DNA of 64,000 nucleotides from Bacteroidota bacterium (GTDB lineage Bacteria; Bacteroidota; Bacteroidia; Chitinophagales; Chitinophagaceae): NCBI GenBank assembly GCA_028876495.1, contig JAGWRO010000038.1, positions 124,001 to 188,000 of the forward strand, read 5' to 3'. Shown piece by piece: positions 54,354 to 62,554 of this stretch (position 1 is its first letter; each line of letters starts with the position of its first letter). The notes under the pieces were generated by a model. It saw only the letters and a program-made list of their open reading frames with translations, ran no database searches and was not told where the DNA came from. The position numbers and the translations under genes were made by a program.

Positions 54354-55376
54354 TTAATTCAAGGAAAGCTGTACCCCTGCGCCATAATTATACCTGCTGA
54401 AAGCCATACCATCCCATATCTTTATTGATTGATTGATTTCAAATCCTGAACCTCTTGCAAAGCCCGTTGCCCAAACATTTAATTTTGGCAAAAATGATTT
54501 TTTTAATAGTTGCTCTTTAGACTTACTCAAATCAAATTGGCTTTGCGAATATTGAATAAGGGGATGATTAGCGAATGAAGTATCATTTCCAAGAATAACT
54601 GAAGGCAACCTGTTGAGAAAATTTGTATCGGAAGGAATAGGTAAAGCATCAATAACCATTAGCTGAGCCAATGACCATTGTTGTGTTTGCAATTGCCGTT
54701 GCGCATTCAGCAAATCAACTTTTGCTTTTGAAAGTTCGGATAAAAATAATGCTGTATCAACCCCGGGTTTGATGTTACTGATAACTAATGTGCGGCTTTC
54801 TTTCAGATTCACTTCTACCCGCTGAATATTTTGTTGCTCAATGGGGATAATGTCAGCAGAAAGCAATATATCTAAATAAGCACCTATTACATTAATCTTG
54901 TGGTTGAGTAAATCCTGTTTCCATTCAAGGTTCTTACTATTAGCTTCTGCGACAGATACATTTATTTCTGCAGTACGTTGACCAAACGTAACCGCTTGCC
55001 AGTTGAATAAAATGCTTGCAGCGCTTCCCGTTGCAGTGGTATAATTATTATCAGACGAAGGCGGGCCGGTTATAGGTAAAATTCCATTCGGATAAAACAT
55101 TCCTGTCAGGTTATTGGCTGTTGCCATTCCAGCCTGGTAAGTTGCGTCAATGGTTGGAAGCTTACTATATTTTACAACGTTTACATTTTCATTCGCTGCA
55201 TCAGCTTCATATTTACGAGCTTTCAATAAATGATAATTTTGTTCTGCCAATAAAATAGCATCTCTTAGACGGACGAGTGTATCTACAGGAGTTTGAGCGA
55301 TTGCAATTTGTACTAAAAGTACACTGATAGAAATCCCGATTAAGCGTTTATACAGCCCTGAAAATTTATGAGGCAT
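54354..55376 (-). CDS. TolC-like outer-membrane efflux protein, C-terminally shortened
   Basis: A 340-residue product from ATG 55376 (348 from 55400) with a signal peptide ending in QIAIAQ. It has the TolC repeat pattern: LRDAILLAEQNYHLLKA, then the helices VAEANSKNLEWKQDLLNHKINVIGA and a second set including RTLVISNIKPGVDTALFLSELSKAK. Family members are about 420-480 residues, and the second half of repeat two with the last strands is missing. It stops at GAGVQLSLN. It is preceded by promoter-box copy 2 and followed by the two-component pair, which would have been its regulator. Confidence 0.75.
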   Translation of the reverse strand: MPHKFSGLYKRLIGISISVLLVQIAIAQTPVDTLVRLRDAILLAEQNYHLLKARKYEADAANENVNVVKYSKLPTIDATYQAGMATANNLTGMFYPNGILPITGPPSSDNNYTTATGSAASILFNWQAVTFGQRTAEINVSVAEANSKNLEWKQDLLNHKINVIGAYLDILLSADIIPIEQQNIQRVEVNLKESRTLVISNIKPGVDTALFLSELSKAKVDLLNAQRQLQTQQWSLAQLMVIDALPIPSDTNFLNRLPSVILGNDTSFANHPLIQYSQSQFDLSKSKEQLLKKSFLPKLNVWATGFARGSGFEINQSIKIWDGMAFSRYNYGAGVQLSLN

Positions 55377-55690
55377 AATTGCAGCAAATTTTTTAACCAC
55401 TCAAAGCTAAAAGGCGATTTTGGAGAAATTTGGACATCAGTCTCAATGATTTTTGCCGCTGAATAAATATGTATAGGAAAGCTCTGTAAGTATGATTTCA
55501 GAAAAGCCCAATTCTCTTTTACATCTGCATGGATTTTTACGAGGTGCAATTTGCAAATTGTTATAAAATGACTTTGATCAGAGAAGTCTGTCCGATATCC
55601 CATTTTGTAAGAGAATAATCCGAACCTTTTAATAATTCAATTATCTTTTCTATTCTAATCCTGTTGCCTGTCCTGCGAGATCATGCCTGT
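55340..55690 (-). pseudogene. Remnant of an AraC-type helix-turn-helix
   Basis: The minus strand reads RIEKIIELLKGSDYSLTK and then, after a one-base shift, GYRTDFSDQSHFI, the second helix-turn-helix of an AraC regulator. After this the frame stays open for about 70 codons with sequence I do not recognise, overlapping the start of the TolC-like gene. No N-terminal sensor or first helix is present. It is a decayed fragment. Confidence 0.45.
55402..55431 (-). promoter_or_regulatory. Copy 2 of the 30-bp promoter-box repeat
   Basis: Lies 26 nt before the TolC-like start and matches copy 1 at 52332-52361 in 28 of 30 bases. On the minus strand it ends in TAGCTTTG, a good -7 element, and it is most likely the promoter of the TolC/response regulator/kinase operon. 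The shared upstream part is the candidate regulator box. Confidence 0.6.
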
Positions 55691-55740
55691 CAGTATCTGC
55701 GGCTCATACAATAATTGCCATTGTAAGATAGCCGGATCTG

Positions 55741-55964
55741 TTAATTTATTTTTTTGGCAAAATAATCAAAAGTGCATTTGTCTTTATAATGTGAAAACTC
55801 CACATCCGGAATGTCGAAGGGGATAGCGTTAAAATTTCTGCCTTTAACTTTACCTCATCAAAAGGGGCGTAAATAAATCCGGCTTCTTTATCAATGAAGT
55901 TTTTAATTAGCCAGGGACAAGCAATTCTATCTATTTTTGGATGTTCCCTTGTTATCCATTTCAT
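55741..55964 (-). pseudogene. chrB-like chromate resistance fragment
   Basis: A start MKWITREHPKIDRIACPWLI followed by KNFIDKEAGFIYAPFDEV matches the C-terminal domain of ChrB-type chromate-resistance proteins (about 150 residues in full). In the listed frame the sequence drifts off after about 45 residues. One base later it continues in the family pattern FDIPDVEFSHYKDKCTFDYFAKK before stop at 55741. It thus has a frameshift and is shortened at its end. Confidence 0.75.
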
Positions 55965-56086
55965 GATTTTATTTTTTGAATTTTATAAGACCCCAATTTT
56001 CGAATGAATGAATTATATTCCATGTACAGCATATAGCATTTGTATGAAGCCAATTTTAATATTTGATTAATTGCAACAGGATTCAT

Positions 56087-56281
56087 TCATTTGAACCGGG
56101 GACAGAGCATGGCGCCATAACTACAAAAGACACAACAATCGCCCTCCTTCGGCGTTAAAATCGTTTCTCAGTTGGTACATTTATAAAAATACTGACAGGC
56201 GTCTGTGGGCATTGTTTCTTCTTTTTTAAAACCACATTTGGAGCAGGTAATAGTGGACTGCAATGTTATTGTATTTTTCAT
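56087..56281 (-). pseudogene. GDCCVxC-domain small protein with an internal TGA
   Basis: The 65-codon frame reads MKNTITLQSTITC, a KCGFKKEETMPTDACQYFYKCTN part, and after an in-frame TGA (56168-56170) ETILTPKEGDCCVFCSYGAMLCPRFK. GDCCVxC proteins with CxxC-type clusters are common in metal (mercury, copper) islands. The TGA replaces the cysteine that would complete a CxxC in KCTNC. This is a nonsense change. Start, stop, size and all other cysteines are intact. Confidence 0.75.
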
Positions 56282-56473
56282 TTATTTTAATTTTGTTTCA
56301 ATTACCTTATATCCTGTTGAATTTATTGCTTTTGTTATTTCAGCAATATTTGTTTTTGAATTCTTGAACTGAACCATTGCATTCGCTTTTTGATTGGATG
56401 CTTCCGATTTTAAAATCCCCTGCAACTTATTGACTTCGTGTTTTACTTCTTCCATGCAACTTTCGCAAGTTTC
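56282..56473 (-). pseudogene. Headless HMA (MerP-like) metal-binding domain
   Basis: The frame reads ETCESCMEEVKHEVNKL, then a central part and a final ITKAINSTGYKVIETKLK, the end of an HMA domain with its CxxC site. An in-frame TAA (56474-56476) precedes it, so the first strand and signal sequence are missing. The only internal start, ATG 56455, would cut off the CxxC. It runs into the GDCCVxC gene with no spacer. Confidence 0.65.
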
Positions 56474-56532
56474 TTAAATACTTATATAAAGCTCAATTCT
56501 TATAAATTTTATGAACTTTCCAGAGCCTTATT

Positions 56533-57285
56533 TTACTCCCAACCCCATTTCTTAAATATCGTATGGCCTGTTGTCGATTTCATATAGGAAATAAACAGGC
56601 TGCATAATTCCGCTTGTTTTGTGATGGTTGTCAATGCGATAGGGGTACCTCTGTAAACATTTATAGCTGAGGGAATCTTTACAGATTGTGTGATGTCTTT
56701 TAGTCGCACATGCCACGAATAATAGGTTATCCAGGCATCATAACTACTATCTCCTTTCCACGCCTCTATGCCAAGGGCAGTGTTTATAAAGGATTGTTTT
56801 ATATTTTTCTGGATACCTCCGATTAAATTTTGTTTGCCTGCAATATCTTCCCAAAGGCCGAACTGGCCAGCGCCATTAATGTCCAATATATTGATGCCGT
56901 TTTTTGTGAGGTCATCGAATGAATGAATATTTTTAGGATTTCCTGGTCTTATTAAAATAGCCGCTCCTCTCTTGAATAATTCCGTTCTGGTGTTTTTATT
57001 AACAAGATTATTATGTTTTATCTCAAATTGCGTAAGCATGTATTCCGCACCGCCATAAATTAAATCCGCATTCTTTTTTGCTTGCTCAATCCAGTTAGCT
57101 TCAGGACCTGCAGTCACTTTTATTGTAATGTTGTGATGCTTGCCAAAAACCTGCGCGCATTCATTAATAGGGCCAAAGGGCCCGCCTGGGCCGTATACAA
57201 ATAAGGTATCGTTTTGTGCCACTACTGAGAGACTTAAAAATGCACAAAACATAATAATGCATCCTGATATTTTTAAACTTTTCAT
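56533..57285 (-). CDS. AcfC-like periplasmic substrate-binding protein
   Basis: A 250-residue protein with a signal peptide (CIIMFCAFLSLSVVAQ). The start VYGPGGPFGPINECAQVF, the ITIKVTAGPEANWI segment and the ADLIYGGAEYMLTQF segment are typical of AcfC-type proteins in the ABC solute-binding (molybdate/sulfate) class. No ABC permease or ATPase is nearby. It lies 88 nt downstream of a TonB receptor gene on the same strand, so it may pass a metal oxyanion from that receptor to another transporter. Confidence 0.85.
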   Translation of the reverse strand: MKSLKISGCIIMFCAFLSLSVVAQNDTLFVYGPGGPFGPINECAQVFGKHHNITIKVTAGPEANWIEQAKKNADLIYGGAEYMLTQFEIKHNNLVNKNTRTELFKRGAAILIRPGNPKNIHSFDDLTKNGINILDINGAGQFGLWEDIAGKQNLIGGIQKNIKQSFINTALGIEAWKGDSSYDAWITYYSWHVRLKDITQSVKIPSAINVYRGTPIALTTITKQAELCSLFISYMKSTTGHTIFKKWGWE

Positions 57286-57373
57286 CTTACAGATTTGAAC
57301 TCAAAGTTAAGTGAATGAAAATTCGGTCATCATTATTGCAATGCCAAACCGGATATTTAATCCTCTACGCCAT

Positions 57374-59545
57374 CTAAAACTTAGCAGAAATACCAATATA
57401 AAAACTTCTTCCAATAGAAGGAATAATTCCGGGGCCAGGGTATTCATCCGCGCGTAATGTAAAATATTTTTTATCAGCAATATTATTCATACCTGCTTTC
57501 AAAGAATAACGATCGATCCTGTAGGTGGCGCTTGCGTCAAAAACGCTGTAGGCGGGTATGTAACCTGCAACCGGATCGGAACTTACCCGGGCATTAGTAG
57601 CATCACCAAAAGCATCACCCACGTTACTCATTTGCAGAGTGCCTGATAATTTTTTATCAGAATAAGTTAAACCAATCCTGTTGATATATTTTGTGGAAGC
57701 CTCTACCCGGTTACCCTTAAATTCGCCCGTTGTATATTTAGCGTCAATTAAAGCAAGAGAATTAAAAATACTCAACCCTCTTTTGGAATGCTGATCCAGG
57801 TATTTCAACAAATTAAATTCCACATAGCTTTCTAATCCATGATGAACACTATTGGCAACATTTGTCCGTAATGTATAAGGGGCGCTTGAACCCTGATTAA
57901 TCAGGACAGTTCCAATTCTCTTATTGTATGCCATATAAAATAAGCCTACATCAAAATTTAAATAATTTTTTACTGTTCCCCGGTACCCAAAATCCGCATT
58001 AAAACCACTGGCATCTTTAAGGTTGGGATCTATCTTTGAAGTAACACCAATAGGTGAAATCTCTGAATAAGAAATCGGCCGGTAAGCCTGACTGATATTG
58101 GCATAGAGGTTAGTATTGGCAGTTGTTTTATACTCTGCCCCGATGCCAAATAAAGGAATATATCTTTTGCGGTTTTCATTGGAAGGAATCGTTATGCCAT
58201 CCGATTCTTTATAGCCGTTACTGATACTTTTAAGGTATTCAAAACGAAAACCAGGCGTGATACTTAAACGATTGTTTATCCTGAAAATATTCTCTACAAA
58301 AGGGGCAATATTGGTAGTAGTGAAATCAATATTTTTTTCAAAATCGCCTGTAATGGATAAATCAAAACCAGATCCGGTTGTTCCTTCGCCACCACTCTGT
58401 TTTTTAAACCACGCATAAGTATATCTTACACCACCAGCCAGCGTATTCTTCATTTTCCCCAGGGAATAGTTATGTAGCCACCTGATTTCGGTAGAAGTAT
58501 TATTCATGTCTTCATTTTCTACTTCACGATTAACATACTTTCCCGTGGAAGGATCAATATTGTCCAATGCGCCTGCGCCTCCATCTTCATTGCGCCAAAC
58601 TAATGCTCGGTTGCTAAACATTAATGAGCTTTTTATATTTAAAGAGGTTTGTGGGGAAATGGTAAAATTAGCAAAAGCTGTAACGATATTCCATGGGCTT
58701 TTTATCCAGTTCCTACTTCTGAAAGAGGACCGTTGATTAGCTTTAAACATGCTGTCAGTTAGGCCACCGGGCATTTTTATTCTGTTTCGAAGAAGGGTAT
58801 ATTCTACCCCAATTTTTAATTTTTCAGAAGGGTCATATTGCACCCTGCCAAATCCTGACAACTGCCATTGTTGGCTGTTAGGCCTCCATCCATTCATCGT
58901 TCTGTATTGTACAAAACCATAATAGCTCATTTTATTTATAGTACCGCCAATTGAATTAAAGGTGTTGAATAAACCAAAACTGCCTGCGGTTTCTGAAGTG
59001 TACCACTCAAACTTTTTGTCTTTTGGAGCTTCGTTTAAAACATAATTTACCATGCCGCCAAACTGCGGCCCAAACTGAAGCGAAGCTGCGCCACGTACCA
59101 TCTCGATACGGCTTACTGCTTCCATCGGAGGAAGGTAATAAGCTTCGTTATAGCCGAAAACATCACCACTGATGTTATAACCATTTTGCCTGGTGTTCAT
59201 CTCGATACTCTGGACAGGATTAAGACCACGGGTAGCAATGCCATTTGCCGTAAAGCCGCCGGTTTCTGTTTCCACAATATTTAATCCGGGTATTCTCCCC
59301 AATATCTGCCTAGTGTTATTAATCGCTTTGTTGGCATCTAAACTATCTACAAGGATAACCTCATTTTTTTTACCGGCATATATAATTCCATCTTTCACTT
59401 CAGGCATGTGGCCAGTGCCTCTAACGGTTTTAATTCCATTTACAATTATTTCTTTCAAAGAAATGGTTTTAGCGGAATCTTTTATTTGCTGGGCCAATAA
59501 ACTTAATGGAAATAAGATTGCAATTAATACGATACTCTTCTTCAT
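57374..59545 (-). CDS. TonB-dependent receptor, metal complex type
   Basis: From ATG 59545 the product has 723 residues. A signal peptide (KKSIVLIAILFPLSLLAQQ) precedes the plug (SRIEMVRGAASLQFGPQFGG) and a complete barrel whose last strand ends in FYIGISAKF. It belongs to the FecA/Fiu-like class that binds siderophores or metal chelates. A broken second copy with shared leader is at 38948-39988. It lies upstream of the AcfC-like gene. Confidence 0.93.
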   Translation of the reverse strand: MKKSIVLIAILFPLSLLAQQIKDSAKTISLKEIIVNGIKTVRGTGHMPEVKDGIIYAGKKNEVILVDSLDANKAINNTRQILGRIPGLNIVETETGGFTANGIATRGLNPVQSIEMNTRQNGYNISGDVFGYNEAYYLPPMEAVSRIEMVRGAASLQFGPQFGGMVNYVLNEAPKDKKFEWYTSETAGSFGLFNTFNSIGGTINKMSYYGFVQYRTMNGWRPNSQQWQLSGFGRVQYDPSEKLKIGVEYTLLRNRIKMPGGLTDSMFKANQRSSFRSRNWIKSPWNIVTAFANFTISPQTSLNIKSSLMFSNRALVWRNEDGGAGALDNIDPSTGKYVNREVENEDMNNTSTEIRWLHNYSLGKMKNTLAGGVRYTYAWFKKQSGGEGTTGSGFDLSITGDFEKNIDFTTTNIAPFVENIFRINNRLSITPGFRFEYLKSISNGYKESDGITIPSNENRKRYIPLFGIGAEYKTTANTNLYANISQAYRPISYSEISPIGVTSKIDPNLKDASGFNADFGYRGTVKNYLNFDVGLFYMAYNKRIGTVLINQGSSAPYTLRTNVANSVHHGLESYVEFNLLKYLDQHSKRGLSIFNSLALIDAKYTTGEFKGNRVEASTKYINRIGLTYSDKKLSGTLQMSNVGDAFGDATNARVSSDPVAGYIPAYSVFDASATYRIDRYSLKAGMNNIADKKYFTLRADEYPGPGIIPSIGRSFYIGISAKF

Positions 59546-59666
59546 TATATTGTTCCTCATGCGCTTAGAATAAATTTTTTGCAAATCTCATTTAAAGAGA
59601 AAAGGAGGATTTATATAATCGGGAAAAGGTATTTTCGAAATGAGGAATAATTCTAAACGAAAAAAA

Positions 59667-60845
59667 TTATTTAATTCTTGAAATATAAATTGCAACTGCA
59701 ATAGCAATAAGCCCGCTTAATAAAAAAGTAGCGGACGCTCCGAATGAATACCATATTACTCCTGCCAAAGAACTTGCAATTAATGCGGCTATACTTTGGA
59801 AAGCAGTATAAGTCCCGATAGCTGTGGCTGTCTTATTTTTTTCACAAACATTGCTAATCCATGCTTTGGCAATACCTTCGGTAGCTGCAGCATAAACGCC
59901 GTAGGAAAAAAATATCAGGAAAAAAATAAAAGCGCTTTTTGCATAAGCCATTCCGATGTAAGTAAATGCAAATAACATAATGCCTGATGCGAATATTTTC
60001 TTCATGCCTAATCTATCAGCCAGCACGCCTATTGGATAAGAAAAGATTGCATAAATAATATTGTAGAAAATATAAATTGCTATTACGATTGTATCGCTGG
60101 AGCCTGCTTCTTTTATTTTTAATAGTAAAAAAACATCTGAACTGTTGAACAAGGTGAAAACCAGTAAACCAATAACTAACCTTTTATAAGTAGCAGGGCT
60201 TGTTTTCCAATACCTGATAAAATCCCAAAAACGCGTCTTTGGTTTTGAGGCTATGTGTACTTTCTTTTTTTCTTTTATCCAAAATGTAAATCCGATTGCC
60301 AGGATACCCGGTACAAATGCAATCAGGAATAACTGGTTATAATGAGCAGGATATTTGGCTAAATAAATTAAGGCAAATACAGGCCCTAATACTGCACCAA
60401 GCGTGTCCATTGAACGATGAAACCCAAATACCCTTCCTTTGGTTTCCGGTGTTGCTTCATCAGATAACAAAGCATCTCTTGCTCCTGTCCGGATTCCTTT
60501 GCCTAACCTATCAATGGTTCTTGCAAAAAATATCCATAAAGGATAAATAAATGCAGCCATCATTGGCTTTGAAATAGCGCTGGATGCATAACCAATTTGA
60601 ACAAAAGGTAAACGCTTCCCTTCGTTGTCGCTTAAATTGCCAAAATAACCTTTGCTCAGGCCTGCAATAGCTTCGGCAAAACCTTCAAGCACTCCAATCA
60701 AAATAATTGAAAAGCCGATAGACTTTAAATAAATCGGCATTGTAGGATAAAGCATTTCACTTGCTACATCAGTTAAAAGGCTTACCCATGAAAGTATCAG
60801 GATATTTCTGGTAATTGTTTTCTCTTTTGAATTAGATAACTTCAA
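59667..60845 (-). CDS. MFS transporter
   Basis: A 392-residue major facilitator protein with 12 hydrophobic segments. The N-terminal LLTDVASEMLYPTMPIYLKSIGFS, the loop GxLSDNEGKRLP (TM2-3) and RTGARDALLSDEA are typical of the family close to the tetracycline/multidrug DHA transporters. It is preceded by a small RQCC-type protein on the same strand. In metal islands a transporter of this group is common, but its substrate cannot be stated. Confidence 0.85.
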   Translation of the reverse strand: MKLSNSKEKTITRNILILSWVSLLTDVASEMLYPTMPIYLKSIGFSIILIGVLEGFAEAIAGLSKGYFGNLSDNEGKRLPFVQIGYASSAISKPMMAAFIYPLWIFFARTIDRLGKGIRTGARDALLSDEATPETKGRVFGFHRSMDTLGAVLGPVFALIYLAKYPAHYNQLFLIAFVPGILAIGFTFWIKEKKKVHIASKPKTRFWDFIRYWKTSPATYKRLVIGLLVFTLFNSSDVFLLLKIKEAGSSDTIVIAIYIFYNIIYAIFSYPIGVLADRLGMKKIFASGIMLFAFTYIGMAYAKSAFIFFLIFFSYGVYAAATEGIAKAWISNVCEKNKTATAIGTYTAFQSIAALIASSLAGVIWYSFGASATFLLSGLIAIAVAIYISRIK

Positions 60846-60919
60846 TATGTCAGTTTAATTATAAATTTTTTGTTGCTGATTGAATTATTTTTTATAGGGT
60901 AAACCATAATTGCTTTTCT

Positions 60920-61225
60920 TTAAAATTCCATTTCTTTGTTGATAAACTCCCTTGTTCCGCCAGGGCCTGTTATCTTTAAAACGATGCTGCTTTGGTCGTC
61001 TTTAATTGAAAGATTAAAACTTAAAAAGTCACAACATTGTCTTTCAGCTTTTATAAAAATTATTAACTGATCAAGAATTGCGTCAGAGCCTGAAAATGTG
61101 TAGCGATAACCCTTGCTTAATTCTTCCCTCTTTAAAATATTGTCTTTAAAAAGGGTAATGACTTCTGTTTTATATTTTTGCAATTCAAGGCTTGTTAGTT
61201 TGCAAGCAATTATTTTAGGTTCCAT
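60920..61225 (-). CDS. Small conserved protein with RQCC motif from metal islands
   Basis: A 101-residue soluble protein with ECKLT/YK start pattern, a central FSGSDAILDQLIIFIKAERQCCDFLSF and a last strand IVLKITGPGGTREFI. I recall similar proteins (with R-Q-C-C and GxxGxxxFI) next to metal-resistance genes in Bacteroidota. The twin cysteines could bind a soft metal. Its function is unknown. It lies between the MFS gene and the RND adaptor gene. Confidence 0.65.
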   Translation of the reverse strand: MEPKIIACKLTSLELQKYKTEVITLFKDNILKREELSKGYRYTFSGSDAILDQLIIFIKAERQCCDFLSFNLSIKDDQSSIVLKITGPGGTREFINKEMEF

Positions 61226-61315
61226 GTGCTAACTGATTTGAGTTAATATTTTAGAAATAAGTAACGATTCTTTTCAAACTTAAATAAAAAATGACGACAA
61301 TCTGAGTTTTATCTA

Positions 61316-62530
61316 TCAATCCTGGTCTCCACCTGCGCCTTTATTTTTTTCTGAAATAATATAATAAGTGCCTTTAGTTACTATCCTGGCATTTTGGGAA
61401 ATGTTTTCCGGAAAAGCAACCTCAGTAAATCCTGCATTGGAAATACCGGTTTTAACTTCTTTTGCTAAAAAGATATATTCCTTATTTTGTCCTTCCTTTT
61501 TAATTTCTGATAAAATAAAGATATTTTCCGTTTGTCCTTCTTTATAGATTGCTTCATCGGGAACAGCGGTTACCTTATCATTACTTGTTTGGATATACGC
61601 ATTCACATAAATCCCCGGAATTAAGACGCTGGTTCCATTTTTTGTAATTTTAGCATGTACAGTGATAGATTTAGTGGCACTGTCTAATGCTCTATCAATA
61701 GCATAAATAGTGGCTTCCCCAATGGGTGTGCTTTCATTAGGAAGACTAAGCAATACTTTCTGGCCCGCTTTTATTTTATCCATATCCTGCTCATATATCT
61801 GCAAATCAATAAAAAGCCGATGGCTGTTAATGATTTCAAACATCACCAGAGAGGGGTCTGCAAATTTTCCTATATTAACATTTACTTTTTGTACGTAACC
61901 GGTAATGGGAGATACAACGGAGATGGCAGTAGTCATTTTACCTTTATCAAGATCATTAGCGGAGATATCCAGTAATTTCAATTTATTTTGCAGTGAAAGC
62001 ACCGTTGCCCTGATAGCACTATAGTTATTTAGAGCCTGCTGAACCATTTTTTCTGAAGTGGCATTAGCGCTTAGCATTTCTTTCTGGCGCGCATAATCTT
62101 TTTCCAGAAAAACCAGGTTACTTTTTGCTTTTAGATAATCTTCCTGCAATTGAATATACTCTGTGGATTCCAGTAAAGCAAGTATTTGCCCTTTTTTTAC
62201 CTGATTACCGGCGATAACATTTACAGATTTTACGACTCCACCTATAAATGTGGAAACGTTTGCTTTTTGTTGCGGGGGAAGTATAATAAATCCGTTTGCT
62301 TTTACCAGGTTTGTCAGATTTTTTTTCTCTACTGAACCTAATTGGATTCCCATGGTTTCAACTTGTTTTTCAGTAAGCATGACTTCATCTGCTGGTAATG
62401 CAGTATCTTGTTTTACATTTTCCTGAACAAGTTTATCTTTTTCTATAGTTGTATTTTTAGACTGACATGAATACAGTATTAGCATTATTGGCAACAGGAA
62501 TATAGGCGGCTTTATAATTGAAATTTTCAT
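61316..62530 (-). CDS. RND efflux periplasmic adaptor (CusB/CzcB-like)
   Basis: A 404-residue lipoprotein (lipobox YSC, about residue 22). A lipoyl-like pair (VIAGNQVKKGQILALLES and its partner PITGYVQKVNVNIGKF) frames a coiled-coil hairpin (about 130-200). The barrel and membrane-proximal domains follow and end in ARIVTKGTYYIISEKNKG. It bridges the RND pump and outer-membrane channel. The RND-TolC fusion gene lies 24 nt upstream and in the same direction. A tail of a similar protein survives at 38812-38947. Confidence 0.93.
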   Translation of the reverse strand: MKISIIKPPIFLLPIMLILYSCQSKNTTIEKDKLVQENVKQDTALPADEVMLTEKQVETMGIQLGSVEKKNLTNLVKANGFIILPPQQKANVSTFIGGVVKSVNVIAGNQVKKGQILALLESTEYIQLQEDYLKAKSNLVFLEKDYARQKEMLSANATSEKMVQQALNNYSAIRATVLSLQNKLKLLDISANDLDKGKMTTAISVVSPITGYVQKVNVNIGKFADPSLVMFEIINSHRLFIDLQIYEQDMDKIKAGQKVLLSLPNESTPIGEATIYAIDRALDSATKSITVHAKITKNGTSVLIPGIYVNAYIQTSNDKVTAVPDEAIYKEGQTENIFILSEIKKEGQNKEYIFLAKEVKTGISNAGFTEVAFPENISQNARIVTKGTYYIISEKNKGAGGDQD

Positions 62531-62554
62531 TTGCTTAATTTTATTGTAATGAGA

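Noticed and set aside
56087-56281. Selenocysteine at the in-frame TGA
   Set aside because: The residue before and after fit a plain Cys codon mutation, and no SECIS-like hairpin right after the TGA was seen; kept as a nonsense mutation.
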